Shown: positions 22,634 through 32,868 of the stretch, in pieces
How the letters are laid out: each line of letters begins with the position of its first letter
How positions within the stretch are numbered: position 1 is the first letter of the stretch
NCBI GenBank assembly: GCA_025642065.1
Contig: JAODUP010000414.1
Coordinates: 197,501-261,500 of the forward strand
DNA: 64,000 nt
Direction of reading: 5' to 3'
From: Paralvinella palmiformis
Taxonomy: Eukaryota; Annelida; Polychaeta; Terebellida; Alvinellidae
Notes under the pieces: model-generated
Told to the model about the DNA's origin: nothing
Databases searched by the model: none
The model's input: the letters and a program-made list of their open reading frames with translations, nothing else
Made by a program: the position numbers and the translations under genes

Positions 22634-25603
22634 TTGTGCGCGCGCACACTTTAGCAGGGTGGCCTAAGGCACTGGCACAGACAATCTCGAATTGTGAACG
22701 TAAACACTGGAAACCTCATCAGGGGACAGAACGCAGTTATCCGCCTTTTTATGCCGCGACATATGTAACGTCTCACTCGTCCCTCACACAAGTGTATATA
22801 ATGGCTCGTCGCCACCAATGAAGCTCGCCATATTAACCACGTGTCCCAGTTTAGCCAATCGGAGGAGCTTCTCCCGTCAACGGCCTTGACCCGGCCGGGA
22901 TGGCGACAATAGGGCAGGTTGAGGGTTGGGGGGGGGGGTAGTCGTCACCTGGTGATGCCACGTTCTCTATACCACGTCCCGCCTCCCCTCCCTTGCCATC
23001 ACCCGCACCACACACGGACAATAGCCACTCCGTGCCACATCGCAATATGTCTCTTGACAAAGGAAACACAGATCGACATCCATTCGTGTTTAGGGCCGGG
23101 TCGTCGTAGCTCGGTGGTCACGCGCTGAACTGTAAGTCGGCGGTTGTCGAGTTCGAATCCGCCAACAGACCGGTGACGTTCTACGTACTCGGTGGTTGAC
23201 TGGGCCATAGCTGAGTATCTTGCGAGTACGGTCCATAACCATAATTAGAATACGAAGCTTGGTTTAATTTGAATTCAAGTTATAATAATAATAATAATAA
23301 TAATAACATGACAGAAAACAGATTGCGTCATGCTTCTATGGTGCGGCGTTGACCAATACTAATGATTTCAAGTCAATACTAATATTAACCTCGTATGTAG
23401 GATGTTACATCCATCACTTTGAAGTCTTTGGCGTGATTATCCCGTATTCCCAATAAGTTGTCCTGTAGCTATAGGTTCGGCTTTTGACCAGAGACAACCT
23501 TAACAAAGCGATCCCTCACTCCAGCCCGGCCCCACTGGCTTGTCTAAAACTCGTACGAAATTATACATAATGCAGTGAATCCTGGCCACGATGTGCGTGT
23601 GTGCGTGTGTGCGTGCGTGCGTGCATGTGTCCGTCCGTTCGTCGCACCTTCTATCTAGCTATCTATCTATCTATATAACCATCTCTCTCTCCCGCCTCTT
23701 TATTTGATCTTGTTGAGATGTAGAATAGCTATCCAGATTGATACTTCGTCCGTTATACAGAAATTTATAACTACACGGTTTCAAAGTTCCACGTTGGAAA
23801 CAAAAATACAAGATCATCCTCGAATTCAGCGTCTTCGAAAGTTAGACTTTTCAGAATGGAAGAAATTTCTGAAACAAAACAAAGCTCCCTCGTCAATGTA
23901 CAATTTTAACACAATTACACCCCCATCCTCTATCCCGCTCCCGAGAAATAAATACAAAAAAGGATTCTCAATTAAAAAGAAATATACTTCATTTTAGTAA
24001 CAGTGATCGATCCGGATCTCTTACCACGAGTACATGGCACCGAAGTTACCAAATTACGGGGGGGGGGGTGACTCCCCTGGGGGGTGTACTAATTATTATT
24101 GTGCTTGACTTTGTGACCCTAACAGCGACAAATTAAACTCATCTTCCTAGAAGATTTCCCGCCGAGATCCCTGTTTTTATCCCCAATTGCCATTTATTTA
24201 CTTGGTAGGGGATTGTGTTTTGTTTGGGGGGGGAGGGGCGCCGCCGAATTGTGAGGATATTATTTACTCCCACAATCCAGAATTCATTTATGGAGCCGAA
24301 GAAGTCAAGTGGCCGAGCTGGCTGAGTGCTTTGGCACTTTAAAGTGTGCCATCAGTTCGAGTTAGTTCGGCCGATATCTTTAGAAGATTGTGCACGTCGT
24401 CTTTCACCTTTCGGGTACTAGATACTAGCTCGGCTCCGGATGCGCGTACAGTGATCCAGAAATTGGTGTAACGCTGTACTCCGTTCTACACGTCCCCCCC
24501 CCCACCTCCGTATGTATCCACCGCTGAGTACAACTTTAAAATTTTAATCGTAGCCTTCTGTTCTGCCATTTCTAGTTTATGGTTCATAATTTCGGATTTG
24601 AATATGGATCTATCTCCAATGGCCGTTTTTTTTAGGAATCTGGATATGGCCTTTCTGTACGTAAGGCGATCCAATAATGGGCGTTGATAGGTTCTCGAGT
24701 AAACTGTTCGCTGAATGGTTAGCTCGACGGTGTCCTGAATGCTCCAAGCCGATTAGGTGGTACAGCATCTCGCAAAATGAATCTAACCCCAGAGCTCTAA
24801 AGAATTTACCCTGTAATTATTATTATTATTAAATTATTAAATACAACATCGGACAATTAGTACACTGTGAACTAATCCAGAACTCACAAAGTACCACACC
24901 CACCCCGATTGAATCGCCACACGATCCTTCCGCGCGTGCGCACACACGTTCACACACACTGCCCTCTATCGGCTGGGAGCGACATTAGCCGACAAAAGAC
25001 AGCAAAGCCCCTCAAATCTCCACCCGAGAACCGAGCCTTATCTCGGCGTTAAAAGCCAGTTTGTTGATGCGCCACCCAGATGACACTCGACGAGCGGATG
25101 GCGTAGAGAGAGGGAGAGAGAGGGAGAGAGAGAGGAGTGCTCCGTTTGAGCGCCAAACAAGAGGCGAGTGTGGCCGCGACGTGGCGCCACCACCGACGTC
25201 CTGAGAGAGGGGGGGGGGATACTGGTTGATTGTTGGCGAAGAGATCTTTAGTTACTTCCCCGGATTATGATGAGTACATTAGGAGATGTTTGTCTCCAGC
25301 CTGCCGCTGGCTGGTTATCGATGATAGTTCTCGGTGTATCCTTACTTGTCATATCATGGGCTTTCTTGCCACATCACGACTTCTCTTGCCATATCACAAC
25401 CCTTATTGCCATATCACGACCTTTCTTCCCATATCGTGGTACTTTCGCCGGGTAATATTATTTAATGCCATTTCGTGATTTTCTTGTCGCTGTGAAGTTT
25501 TTCTTGTCTTACCCTCGACGTTCTTGCTCTACGGATAGTTACTCTACCGATTGTAGCTCTACCGATTATCACTCTACTGATTGTTGCTCTGCTCTATTCT
25601 ACC

Positions 25604-25693
<90 letters not shown>

Positions 25694-27874
25694 AGGGTAC
25701 ATAGTAAGAGGCAACAGGCACAGAGCATCAACATATCTAAACCTCCTTCGAAACCTACCTCCATAAATCTAAATACAACTATACATACATTAATCTAAAT
25801 ATTAAATGTTCAATACCTCCACATATTGATAGATGTGTGCGTATACCTAAGCATGTGTCTGGTCTACTCATCAGCCTGTGGGAACCAGCTAATTCGCTTT
25901 TCGTACGCGACAAATATGTCACGCCCACAGGAAAGCGGCTACATGCAGGCTACGTACAAAAAGCGGAAGCACGTAAAAACATACCATTTGATACCACAGC
26001 TCGCAACAAACAACACGTGCGTGTGGTTCAATGGCGACTTGCTACATACATATCAAATCCTACAAATCCTAAATCCCGAATACACTCTATCACGTGATTA
26101 ACTTATCGGTTCAAAATACATATCCCTATCAATCTCGTACATAATTCGATACTCCCACATATCGTCCTATCTCATACACCATGCTATCTCACATATCGTC
26201 CTATCTCATACACCATCCTATCCCACACATTATCCTATCTCACACTACCCTATCTCACATAACACTCTATCTCACACATCACCCTGTATTCACACAATGC
26301 TCTATCTCACATATTTTTCATCTCACACATCACCCTATCTCATACCTCACCCTATCTCACACAATGCCCAATCTCACATAATACCCTATCTCACACATTA
26401 CTATATCTCACACATTACTATATCTCACACGTCATCCTATCTACACAATGCCCCCCCCACGACAAGGCGCCTATCACGTGACTGTACAGTGGGCGATAAT
26501 ACCACAAGGTATAACATGTCGGTGTTTTACGAGTATTTTATGTTGGCGCCATATGACGTTGACAACGGGCGTTGTAGGAGACGCGCTACTGTCACGTGAC
26601 CTTGCAAAACAACGCCACGTCACGTGTGAATTCTGTCTAACACGTGTTATGTTTGTTTAATGACTATGTGGGGGTGATGGTTATGTTTGGGATGATGGCT
26701 ATGTATGGGTGATGGTTATGTTTGGGTGATGATGGTTATGTTTGGGTGATGGCTATGTATGGGTGATGATGGTTATGTTGGGTGATGGTGGTTATGTGTG
26801 GGTGATGAGGTTATGTTTGGGTGATGTGGTTATGTGTGGGTGATGATGGTTATGTGTGGGTGATGACGGTTATGTGTGGGTGATGATGGTTATGTTGGGT
26901 GATGGTGGTTATGTGTGGGTGATGTGGTTATGTGTGGGTGATGATGGTTATGTTTGGGTGATGGTGGTTATGTGTGGGTGATGATGGTTATGTTTGGGTG
27001 ATGGTGGTTATGTGTGGGTGATGACGGTTATGTGTGGGTGATGATGGTTATGTGTGGGTGATGATGGTTATGTTTGGGTGATGATGGTTATGTGTGGGTG
27101 ATGATGGTTATGTTGTGGGTGATGATGGTTATGTGTGGGTGATGATGGTTATGTGTGGGTGATGATGGTTATGTTGGGTGATGATGGTTATGTTGGGTGA
27201 TGATGGTTATGTTTGGGTGATGGAGTACGTTTGCGTGTGATGGTTGTGTTTTGCTGATTGATATATCTGGATGATGATCGTGTTTGGATGATTTTCTGTG
27301 TCATTAGAAAACACATAGACAGACTAACATACATACGCACGTACGCACGCACGCACGCACGCACACGCACACACATACACCATTAACCGAACACCCGGGT
27401 AGTATAAAGATGACACCTTTTGATGACACCGGACACCTAACATCATCATTATCTATCATTGCAGATTGGGATGACATTCCACGTCAGTTTATCAGCGGTA
27501 CGGCGGAGTGGGTCGACGAACCGGAAGTGGTCTCTTACGTCAAATGTCATCAGCCATGTCCGACAGATGTCAGGTCGACGAACACGACTAACATCTGCAT
27601 ATCGCAGATGGAGAAGACTGTCGGCGTCAGCGTCGACGTCGAAGTCGAACCTGGCGTCCCGACGCCGAGACACGCAACGGTGCTGCCACCTGCCGACGAA
27701 CACGTGAACCGCACCGAAGACGCGACGTCGGCCCGTTCCGGATCCGGGACGTCAGCGCTGCCAACGTTCTGGATATCGTATTTGCTCGCCGGATTTACGC
27801 TGTTTTCCGGATGTCCGGACGTCGCACACGTGACGCTACTAGTTTCATATCACAGGGTTATTGGTCTGACGTAG
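20194..27874 (+). CDS. FAM155/NALF (NLF-1-like) NALCN-channel accessory protein, 3' part
   Basis: Two exons, 20194-20359 and 27465-27874, join in phase 1 and encode the C-terminal 191 residues. The first carries the family's cysteine-rich core: EAYKNWVCS, then [15 protein letters not shown], then AGEQTFICR, aligned with the matching cysteines of vertebrate FAM155A/B. The second continues with four further cysteines, two N-glycosylation sequons (NTT, NRT) and a hydrophobic stretch ([13 protein letters not shown]) near the C-terminus that could be a membrane anchor. Known family role: NLF-1/FAM155 binds the extracellular face of the NALCN sodium-leak channel and helps it leave the ER. The N-terminal exons are not recognisable and probably lie upstream of this window. 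Invertebrates predate the vertebrate NALF1/NALF2 split, so the symbol marks the family rather than a specific paralogue. Confidence 0.85.
20383..20640. repeat. GTC-rich degenerate hexamer repeat after the exon donor
   Basis: Words such as GACGTCGACGTCAGCGTCGG and GGTGTCAGCGTCAATG recur. A GT tract interrupts at about 20463-20486. The repeat lies inside the intron, yet it reads in frame with the exon as a Val/Ser/Asp-rich peptide. A similar GTCGACGTC stretch lies inside the next coding exon (27619-27660). Confidence 0.7.
20680..20907. repeat. GT, CTAT, CTGT and CT microsatellite cluster
   Basis: (GT)n at 20682-20709, mixed CTAT/CTGT units at 20730-20840, (CT)n at 20843-20860, then (CTAT)n and (CTGT)n to 20907. 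Confidence 0.9.
20910..21884. other. Intron stretch, nothing recognised
   Basis: Intronic sequence of the NALF-like gene with (GTT)n at about 21311-21352. Open frames at 21514-21827 show no family signature. Confidence 0.4.
21885..22035 (+). repeat. tRNA-derived SINE, variant subfamily
   Basis: The head is AAGTGGCCGAGCTGGTATTG with the B-box GGGTTCAAATC. The body then shares GTCTGAAGGATGTTTCATC and CTGGCCCATCTAGTCTACC with the window's main SINE family. Confidence 0.75.
22051..22100. repeat. (CT)n(GT)n compound microsatellite
   Basis: CT units at 22053-22079 switch directly to GT units to 22100. Confidence 0.9.
22277..22636. repeat. Higher-order array of CA, poly-G, GACA, GC and TA tracts
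   Basis: The block (CA)n, GGGGGGAGACAGACAG, ACACATAT, CAGA occurs twice, at about 22279-22345 and 22448-22510. Between the two blocks lie (CA)n, (GC)n and (TA)n tracts, and after the second a (CT)n(TA)n(GT)n tract ends the array. Very long open frames on the - strand are only translations of these tracts. Confidence 0.85.
22660..22790 (+). repeat. Dispersed repeat, CCCTGATGAATC family
   Basis: GGCCTAAGGCACTGGCACAG, ATCTCGAATTGTGAA, CTCATCAGGGGACAGAA, then ATGCCGCGACATATGTAA and GTCTCAC. It matches 37274-37405 in the same orientation with clear divergence. Confidence 0.7.
23103..23225 (+). repeat. tRNA-derived SINE, second type
   Basis: A-box region TAGCTCGGTGGTCACGCG and B-box GAGTTCGAATCC. 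The spacing suits polymerase III, but the downstream body differs from the main SINE family. Confidence 0.55.
24300..24440 (+). repeat. tRNA-derived SINE, variant subfamily
   Basis: The head AAGTGGCCGAGCTGGCTGAG is shared with the 21885 copy. The body contains TTTAGAAGATTG and CGTCTTTCACC-type sequence and is more degraded. Confidence 0.6.
24441..25329. other. Intron stretch, nothing recognised
   Basis: No exon signature. GAGAGAGGGAGAG purine tracts at 25105-25137 and poly-G at 25211-25219. (ATT)n lies near 24816-24831. Confidence 0.4.
25330..25460. repeat. Minisatellite of about 22-24 bp (CCATATCACGACTTTCTTG)
   Basis: About five units with CATATCACGAC followed by CTTCTTGC or CTTTCTTCC lie at 25350-25445. 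Confidence 0.75.
25519..25690. repeat. 18-bp minisatellite followed by (GT)42
   Basis: Units like GCTCTACCGATTATCACT repeat four to five times at 25527-25595. An uninterrupted 84-bp GT tract follows at 25607-25690, the longest pure dinucleotide tract of its kind here. It can form Z-DNA. Confidence 0.9.
26160..26450. repeat. Minisatellite of CCTATCTCACACAT units
   Basis: About 16-18 units of 13-20 bp, each built on CCTATCTCACACATCAC or CTATCTCATACACCAT, with unit-length variation. Confidence 0.85.
26652..27225. repeat. 20-bp minisatellite, about 29 copies
   Basis: The unit is GTGATGATGGTTATGTGTGG, with internal variants (TTTGG, TTGGG, one or two GAT). The array spans about 570 bp in the NALF intron. 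The G-rich strand is +. The units are contiguous with no unique spacers, which excludes a CRISPR array. Confidence 0.95.
27328..27375. repeat. CACG/CA tetranucleotide tract
   Basis: ACGCACGC and ACACAC units just upstream of the last NALF-like exon. Confidence 0.8.
27465..27874 (+). CDS. NALF-like last coding exon
   Basis: Acceptor CTATCATTGCAG ends at 27464. The first two bases complete an Asp codon begun by the upstream exon. The exon reads [12 protein letters not shown] onward for 136 codons including a TAG stop at 27872-27874. A GTC-rich segment at 27619-27660 encodes [11 protein letters not shown]. Hydrophobic residues near the end suggest a membrane anchor. The part after the last cysteine cluster is poorly conserved in the family, so its exact 3' limit rests on the stop codon. 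Confidence 0.82.
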
Positions 27875-28298
27875 GTGCCCACCTGCGGGTCACTTAGGCA
27901 TGTTTCATCATTCGCCGTCGCTCGCAACGCACCGGATCTCGCGATATATGGGGAGGGCGGGAACCCGTCCTCCTGCGGGTACCCCGCCCCGCCGCACCAC
28001 ACCGCTCCACCCCCTCCTCATTTTGTGCGCCACGCCAGATCCGCACCACCCGCCACCCTCCACACAGCGCGAATGTGATGATGCCCTCTGTCTGCGTGTA
28101 GTGATTCCGTATGCGCGTGTGCGTCGTGACGTCTGAGAGTTCTATCCCCGACAATGATGAAGACATTAAGGATGATAGGATGATAAGGATGAAGATGATG
28201 ATGATGGGAATGATGATCATTATGTGTTTCTCGTATCCGTGGGTCGGGAGCATCAACCAAGTGAGGGTTCGCATCTACACAATTGAATAATAACATTT

Positions 28299-28303
<5 letters not shown>

Positions 28304-28378
<75 letters not shown>

Positions 28379-28411
28379 TAACACAACACACACACACACA
28401 CACACACACAC
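28304..28411. repeat. (TA)n then (CA)n
   Basis: Nearly pure (TA)n of about 69 bp at 28304-28372, then (CA)n at 28385-28412. GAT-rich sequence lies at 28155-28220. Confidence 0.9.
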
Positions 28412-28673
28412 ACGCCTTTTATCCATCACCGACTTCGATTGATGTTTGATTGACAGGTAGTGTGAGAGCGTGATTGACAGCTGTCATATTTACTCCGTGC
28501 TGTACTCGTCCACGGTCCAGTCGTCGATTCCAACCAAAGCATTGTCATAATTATTGTAACTCTTTAGGAAATTGTCTGACGGTCGGCGTCGTACTGCCTA
28601 TTATCGCCCATATCGTAGTTTTATAACAAATATAATACGAGTAATACTGTTGGTAGAGTTTCTTAGTCGTCGG

Positions 28674-28674
<1 letters not shown>

Positions 28675-28707
<33 letters not shown>
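28675..28707. repeat. (TA)n microsatellite
   Basis: Pure TA tract of about 32 bp. The following stretch to 29390 has no recognised gene; poly-C at 29010-29017 and poly-T/poly-G at 29188-29206. Confidence 0.85.
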
Positions 28708-28710
<3 letters not shown>

Positions 28711-29394
28711 TATTTAATGTATGCTGACAGAATCAATCATTACGTCATATGTTGTGACTTATCGGAAGATACGGCGGGCGAGCTCATTACAGACTCAATT
28801 ATTATTAATATTATTATTCATGATGTAAATATAAACTATTCATACGGTGTTCATGAGATGTGTAAACGAGGACGTTCGCGTGCTGTTTTCATCGCTATGT
28901 AAATGACGACTTGAATATGTAAACGAGGACGCGCATGCGCATGGGCGGCCGACCCGATGCCGGCGGCGTTCCTCCCCGCGGCTATCTGCTATACGAGTGG
29001 CCGGAGCCCCCCCCCCTCCCGTTTCCGGTACACCCCGCCGCCCGGAAGCGCGAACCGGGAAGGCGACGCACGGAGGCAGACGACAGCCAAAATGACAAAA
29101 TAGATCCATCAAGTCGGTTAATTAACGCATTAATTAATTCATTCGGTCACCGACCAATCGCCATTGGGAAGGGGGGAGGGTTGTTGTTTTTTTTTGGGGG
29201 GGGGGCTTAATTTCGTTTGGATCAGTCGAAGATGAGGGACAGATGAGTGAGAAAAAGAAGGTCGGATGAGTCGGTAAATTGGTCGGATCAGTCAGCAGTG
29301 ATTTGTATACACGGGTTGTGTGATGATTGTTAAAAGGGATTTCTCCCCCCCCCCCCCATTCCTTTATCTATCTGTCTAATCTATATTTCTATCA

Positions 29395-29532
29395 TTTCTG
29401 TCTGTTTCTGTCTCTCTCTCTCTCTCTCTCTCTCTATGGATCAAGGTATGCGTGCAATCTACTAATTGACAAACGAACGAATCAATATTGTTGTAAATGA
29501 ATGAAATGTTATTATTATTAAAACTCACTTTT

Positions 29533-29578
<46 letters not shown>

Positions 29579-29690
29579 ACACACACACACACACTATTTG
29601 TCTATCTACCATTCGATCAATCAGTCTATCAATATATTTATCTATCTACCTACCTTCTATCTACTTACCTATCTATATATATATATATGT
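29395..29690. repeat. CT, CA and CTAT microsatellites
   Basis: (CT)n at 29409-29435, (CT)n then (CA)n at 29536-29595, then CTAT/CTAC units and a short (TA)n to 29688. Confidence 0.85.
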
Positions 29691-29829
29691 TAATCCAGGT
29701 ATGCATGCAAACTGCCGCCGAGGTACCTCCCCCCACCCTTCGTGTTGGCGCCTTAACGAGGGGTTTCCTGTTTTTATCTCACAATCCGGGGGCAGTGGAT
29801 GATTGGCCAGGGAGCCGACCGTATTACTG

Positions 29830-29835
29830 AATAAA
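29830..29835 (+). promoter_or_regulatory. Possible polyadenylation signal for the NALF-like gene
   Basis: First AATAAA on the + strand noticed downstream of the stop at 27874, followed by T/G-rich sequence. It is about 2 kb away, so the assignment is weak. Confidence 0.2.
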
Positions 29836-30103
29836 TAGTTTGATAGTTTATAGCGTTTGTTTTTCTATATGTTACACCGATCACAGTCGAACATCGCTCG
29901 GCCGACACCTCGCTTGGCCGGACAACCCGGCCACTGCGTACAAATACCAGATCACATATCCCTTATTTATCCGGAATAGGTTTGGCTGGATGCGTCTCGA
30001 AATTGTTCGGATTTCAGAAGAAGTAGTACGGTATGTGTGTACACTGCGTACTACGCGGTAACAGTCTGTCTGGATTTCGTAGCAGAACGCCATCAACAAA
30101 AAC

Positions 30104-30104
30104 A

Positions 30105-30144
<40 letters not shown>

Positions 30145-30475
30145 CAGAGACGGGGTCAATTCCATTTTGTCAATTCCAATTCCACCTCAAATTTATCAAT
30201 TCAAATCCAATTCCAAATTACAATTCCGATTCCGTTTTTTACCGACTCCTTTTTTACCTACTACTCCGAGTACCTACTTGGAATACCTCCTCCGAGTAGT
30301 TTATTTTCCCAGTAGAATTGTCGTGGAAGAAATATTTATATATTAAAAATTAAATGAAAAATTAATTTGTGGATTCAATTTTTTTGGTACCAAACTTCAA
30401 TTCCAATTCAAAATTTATCGATTCCAATTCAATTTTTTAAATAATAAATTCTAATTCCGGAGTATCTTGGTCACC
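30104..30475. repeat. (TA)n and AATTCC-rich degenerate repeat
   Basis: (TA)n at 30106-30140. At 30165-30240 and 30385-30465 the word AATTCCAATTC and variants recur, with ACTCCGAGTACCTACTTGG-type sequence between them. Confidence 0.7.
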
Positions 30476-30645
30476 TTCAATCTTCATTCTGATATAAACA
30501 TCATAGACAGTTATGTGGTTCATTTATATATATTAATAATTTGGCAGATGAAATATTTGGATAAATAGAGACAATAACAACAATAACAACAATAACAACA
30601 ATTTGGCTATTTGTTGTGTTGAGACATTTATGGTGGTAATTCTCA

Positions 30646-30690
30646 CATACACACACACACACACACACACATGCACAGACACACACGCAC
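30646..30690. repeat. CA microsatellite
   Basis: (CA)n at 30649-30671, then CACA with GCAC interruptions. An (AACAAT)n tract precedes it at 30570-30602. Confidence 0.85.
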
Positions 30691-31184
30691 ATAATTTCTC
30701 GGTTACAAATCCAGTTGGATCCTTCCTTTTCTCTCTTTCACCTTTTCCGTAGCCAATTGATGGCGTACTGTGCGACAGACATTCAGGCCGTCGAGTCGAA
30801 TCCCGGTGTTGCATAGCTCCGTCGGATGTTTCATCCATAAACAAAACGCTTCGACCAAATCATATCATTTCCCTACCGAATAAACCCTTCGTGTCACATA
30901 TATCAAACAGCATAAAAAAGGTATTTAGTACACGAGCGACACGGAACGAAATAAATATTACACCCGACCAACCACCAACCACTCCCCCCCCTTCCCCATT
31001 CAGACTTCGCAAGTTTCGTAATCTTCAAAGCTTTAAAGACATTGCAATTTAACAACAGTTTAAATTTGTACATTTTCGTTGTGAGCCCGTACTAAACGTT
31101 TAATTGTTAACCAATACAACCGTCATATGTTGGCTCTGGTTGGCATATAGAGGTTCTACTCTAAGTCATCCCGGGCATAGAAGT

Positions 31185-31227
31185 ACTCAGAGAGAGAGAA
31201 CACACACACACAGAGAGAGAGAGAGAG

Positions 31228-31260
<33 letters not shown>

Positions 31261-31352
31261 CACACAGAATGCGGGTTCTGTTTGCTGACGTTTGAATCTT
31301 TGCTTTATTCTGCATGCAATTTGAGGACACGATCACGTGATCTGTGACATTT

Positions 31353-31388
<36 letters not shown>

Positions 31389-31401
31389 CGTTGTATGCAG
31401 G

Positions 31402-31436
<35 letters not shown>

Positions 31437-31460
31437 TTGTGTCACTGTGTGTGTGCGTGT
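31185..31460. repeat. GA/CA alternating tracts, (TA)n and CT/GT
   Basis: Alternating (GA)n and (CA)n at 31189-31266, (TA)n at 31356-31384, and (CT)n then (GT)n at 31401-31436. Confidence 0.85.
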
Positions 31461-31975
31461 CAGGTGAGTGGGACCTGTTACCTATTGTTGTTATTGTTAA
31501 ATAAACGACTTATCTGTCTGATAATACGGTCGTTGGTCGTGTTACTGTTGTGACGTCACAACATAACAGTCAGCTTTAAGTGGCCATTCTTAGAGCTGGT
31601 GTCTGGTAAGAGTGTGGGGGTGGAGGAGGGGGGGAGTGGACAGGTAGATAGGTAGAAAGGGCAAGCCGACAAATAACTAGAAAGACAGGTAAGAGTCAGC
31701 TATCAAAATCTACATTATTATTATTATTATTATTGTAGATAACGAGACACGCTTCTAGTAAATAAAAAGGAAAAGTAAAGAACTAGAAAAAGTAGAAAAA
31801 TCAACAAATAAATAAGTAGATAGTTAAGTAGACACACGAATAAGTATGGAGATTGTTAAAAATAGATGGGGCAAGTAGGACAACATATTATATGTATTTT
31901 AACATAGAAATATTGGCAAATGTCATCAATTGATTAATTGATTGGTTGATTGTTCATTTAAAATAAGTGAAATTG

Positions 31976-32038
31976 AGTGAGTGATTGAGTGAGTGAGTGA
32001 GGTAGGTGAGTGAGTGAGTGAGTGAGTGAGTGAGTGTC
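31976..32038. repeat. (GAGT)n array
   Basis: GAGT units with a GATT and a GGTAGGT interruption. Confidence 0.9.
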
Positions 32039-32514
32039 TGTCTAAATGTTGGTCATCTCTTCCCCGATATCCCGCTCCCTCATAACTCCGCACCACCTGT
32101 CAACCCCCCCCCCCCTCCTCAACGCGCCGAAACCACTTACCAACAATAAATCAATCACAATGATCGTTAGGACAAACCGAAATATGGACAATTGTCCGTA
32201 ATTAAGTGCCATAAAACGGGCCGTCAGTTTGTTAGGGCATAAAGATAAAAAGGACAAAAATCGGGCATTAAACATCCGAGAAACGTCGATTACCGACGAC
32301 GAAGGCATCGATCTCTCGGCTCCGGTTAACTCGAAGAGATGTTTAGCTTAGAAACGAAATCGGCGACGTTTTGGTGAGAAAATCTCGGCCAAATATCAAT
32401 ATGTTTGTTTATTTTCGAGCCAACATCCAGAATAGTCTCTCTCGTCTGGATATTAGTAGCGATAATAATAATAATACAATAATAATAATTTCTTTTATTG
32501 TTTGTCTGAGCTAC

Positions 32515-32600
32515 TCCGCGATGGCACAGTGGATCGAGCATGACGGTGTAAATGTTCGAGTTGCGGGTTCAAATCGAGCTCCTACGTGTCTTTGTCGGGT
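32515..32600 (+). repeat. tRNA-derived SINE head
   Basis: A-box-like CGATGGCACAGTGGATCGAG and B-box GGGTTCAAATC. It resembles the 13895 head (TAGCACAGCGGGTAGAGCG). Confidence 0.5.
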
Positions 32601-32736
32601 GTTTCCTTAACGATTCACCCCTCGACCGTTTGAAGCATGACTGGCGCCGGAACGAAACATACTCAATGTTTATCTATTTATTTCAACCTTCACGAATCGA
32701 GAAAAAAGTAAAATTTCGTATATATAGTGCATAGGA

Positions 32737-32868
32737 TTGATGATTGGTGTTTTACGGCTACTTCTGTGCACACGGTATCAGGCTAAATGGGCCGAGCGAC
32801 CTCCAAAGGTTATGAAAGGAATTCAAAGATGAAACAACCTTCAGATATGTCCACGCTCGTGTCTAGGA
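32737..32868 (-). repeat. SINE, ATC-tailed family (5' truncated)
   Basis: Reads on the - strand from GGACATATCTGAAGG through TTTCATCTTTGAATTC, GGTCGCTCGGCCCATTTAGC and the tail ACCAATCATCAATCC. The tRNA head is mostly missing. Confidence 0.8.

Noticed and set aside
22144..22647. 167-codon open frame rich in Cys/Val on the - strand
   Set aside because: Translation of GT, GA and TA microsatellites.
26652..27225. Possible CRISPR-like array
   Set aside because: Units are contiguous 20-bp repeats with no unique spacers, in a eukaryotic intron. It is a minisatellite.
27449..27703. 84-codon open frame opposite the NALF-like exon
   Set aside because: Shadow of the coding exon on the other strand.
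28935..29210. Pro/Arg-rich 91-codon open frame on the + strand
   Set aside because: GC-rich low-complexity translation ending in poly-T/poly-G; no domain or splice context.
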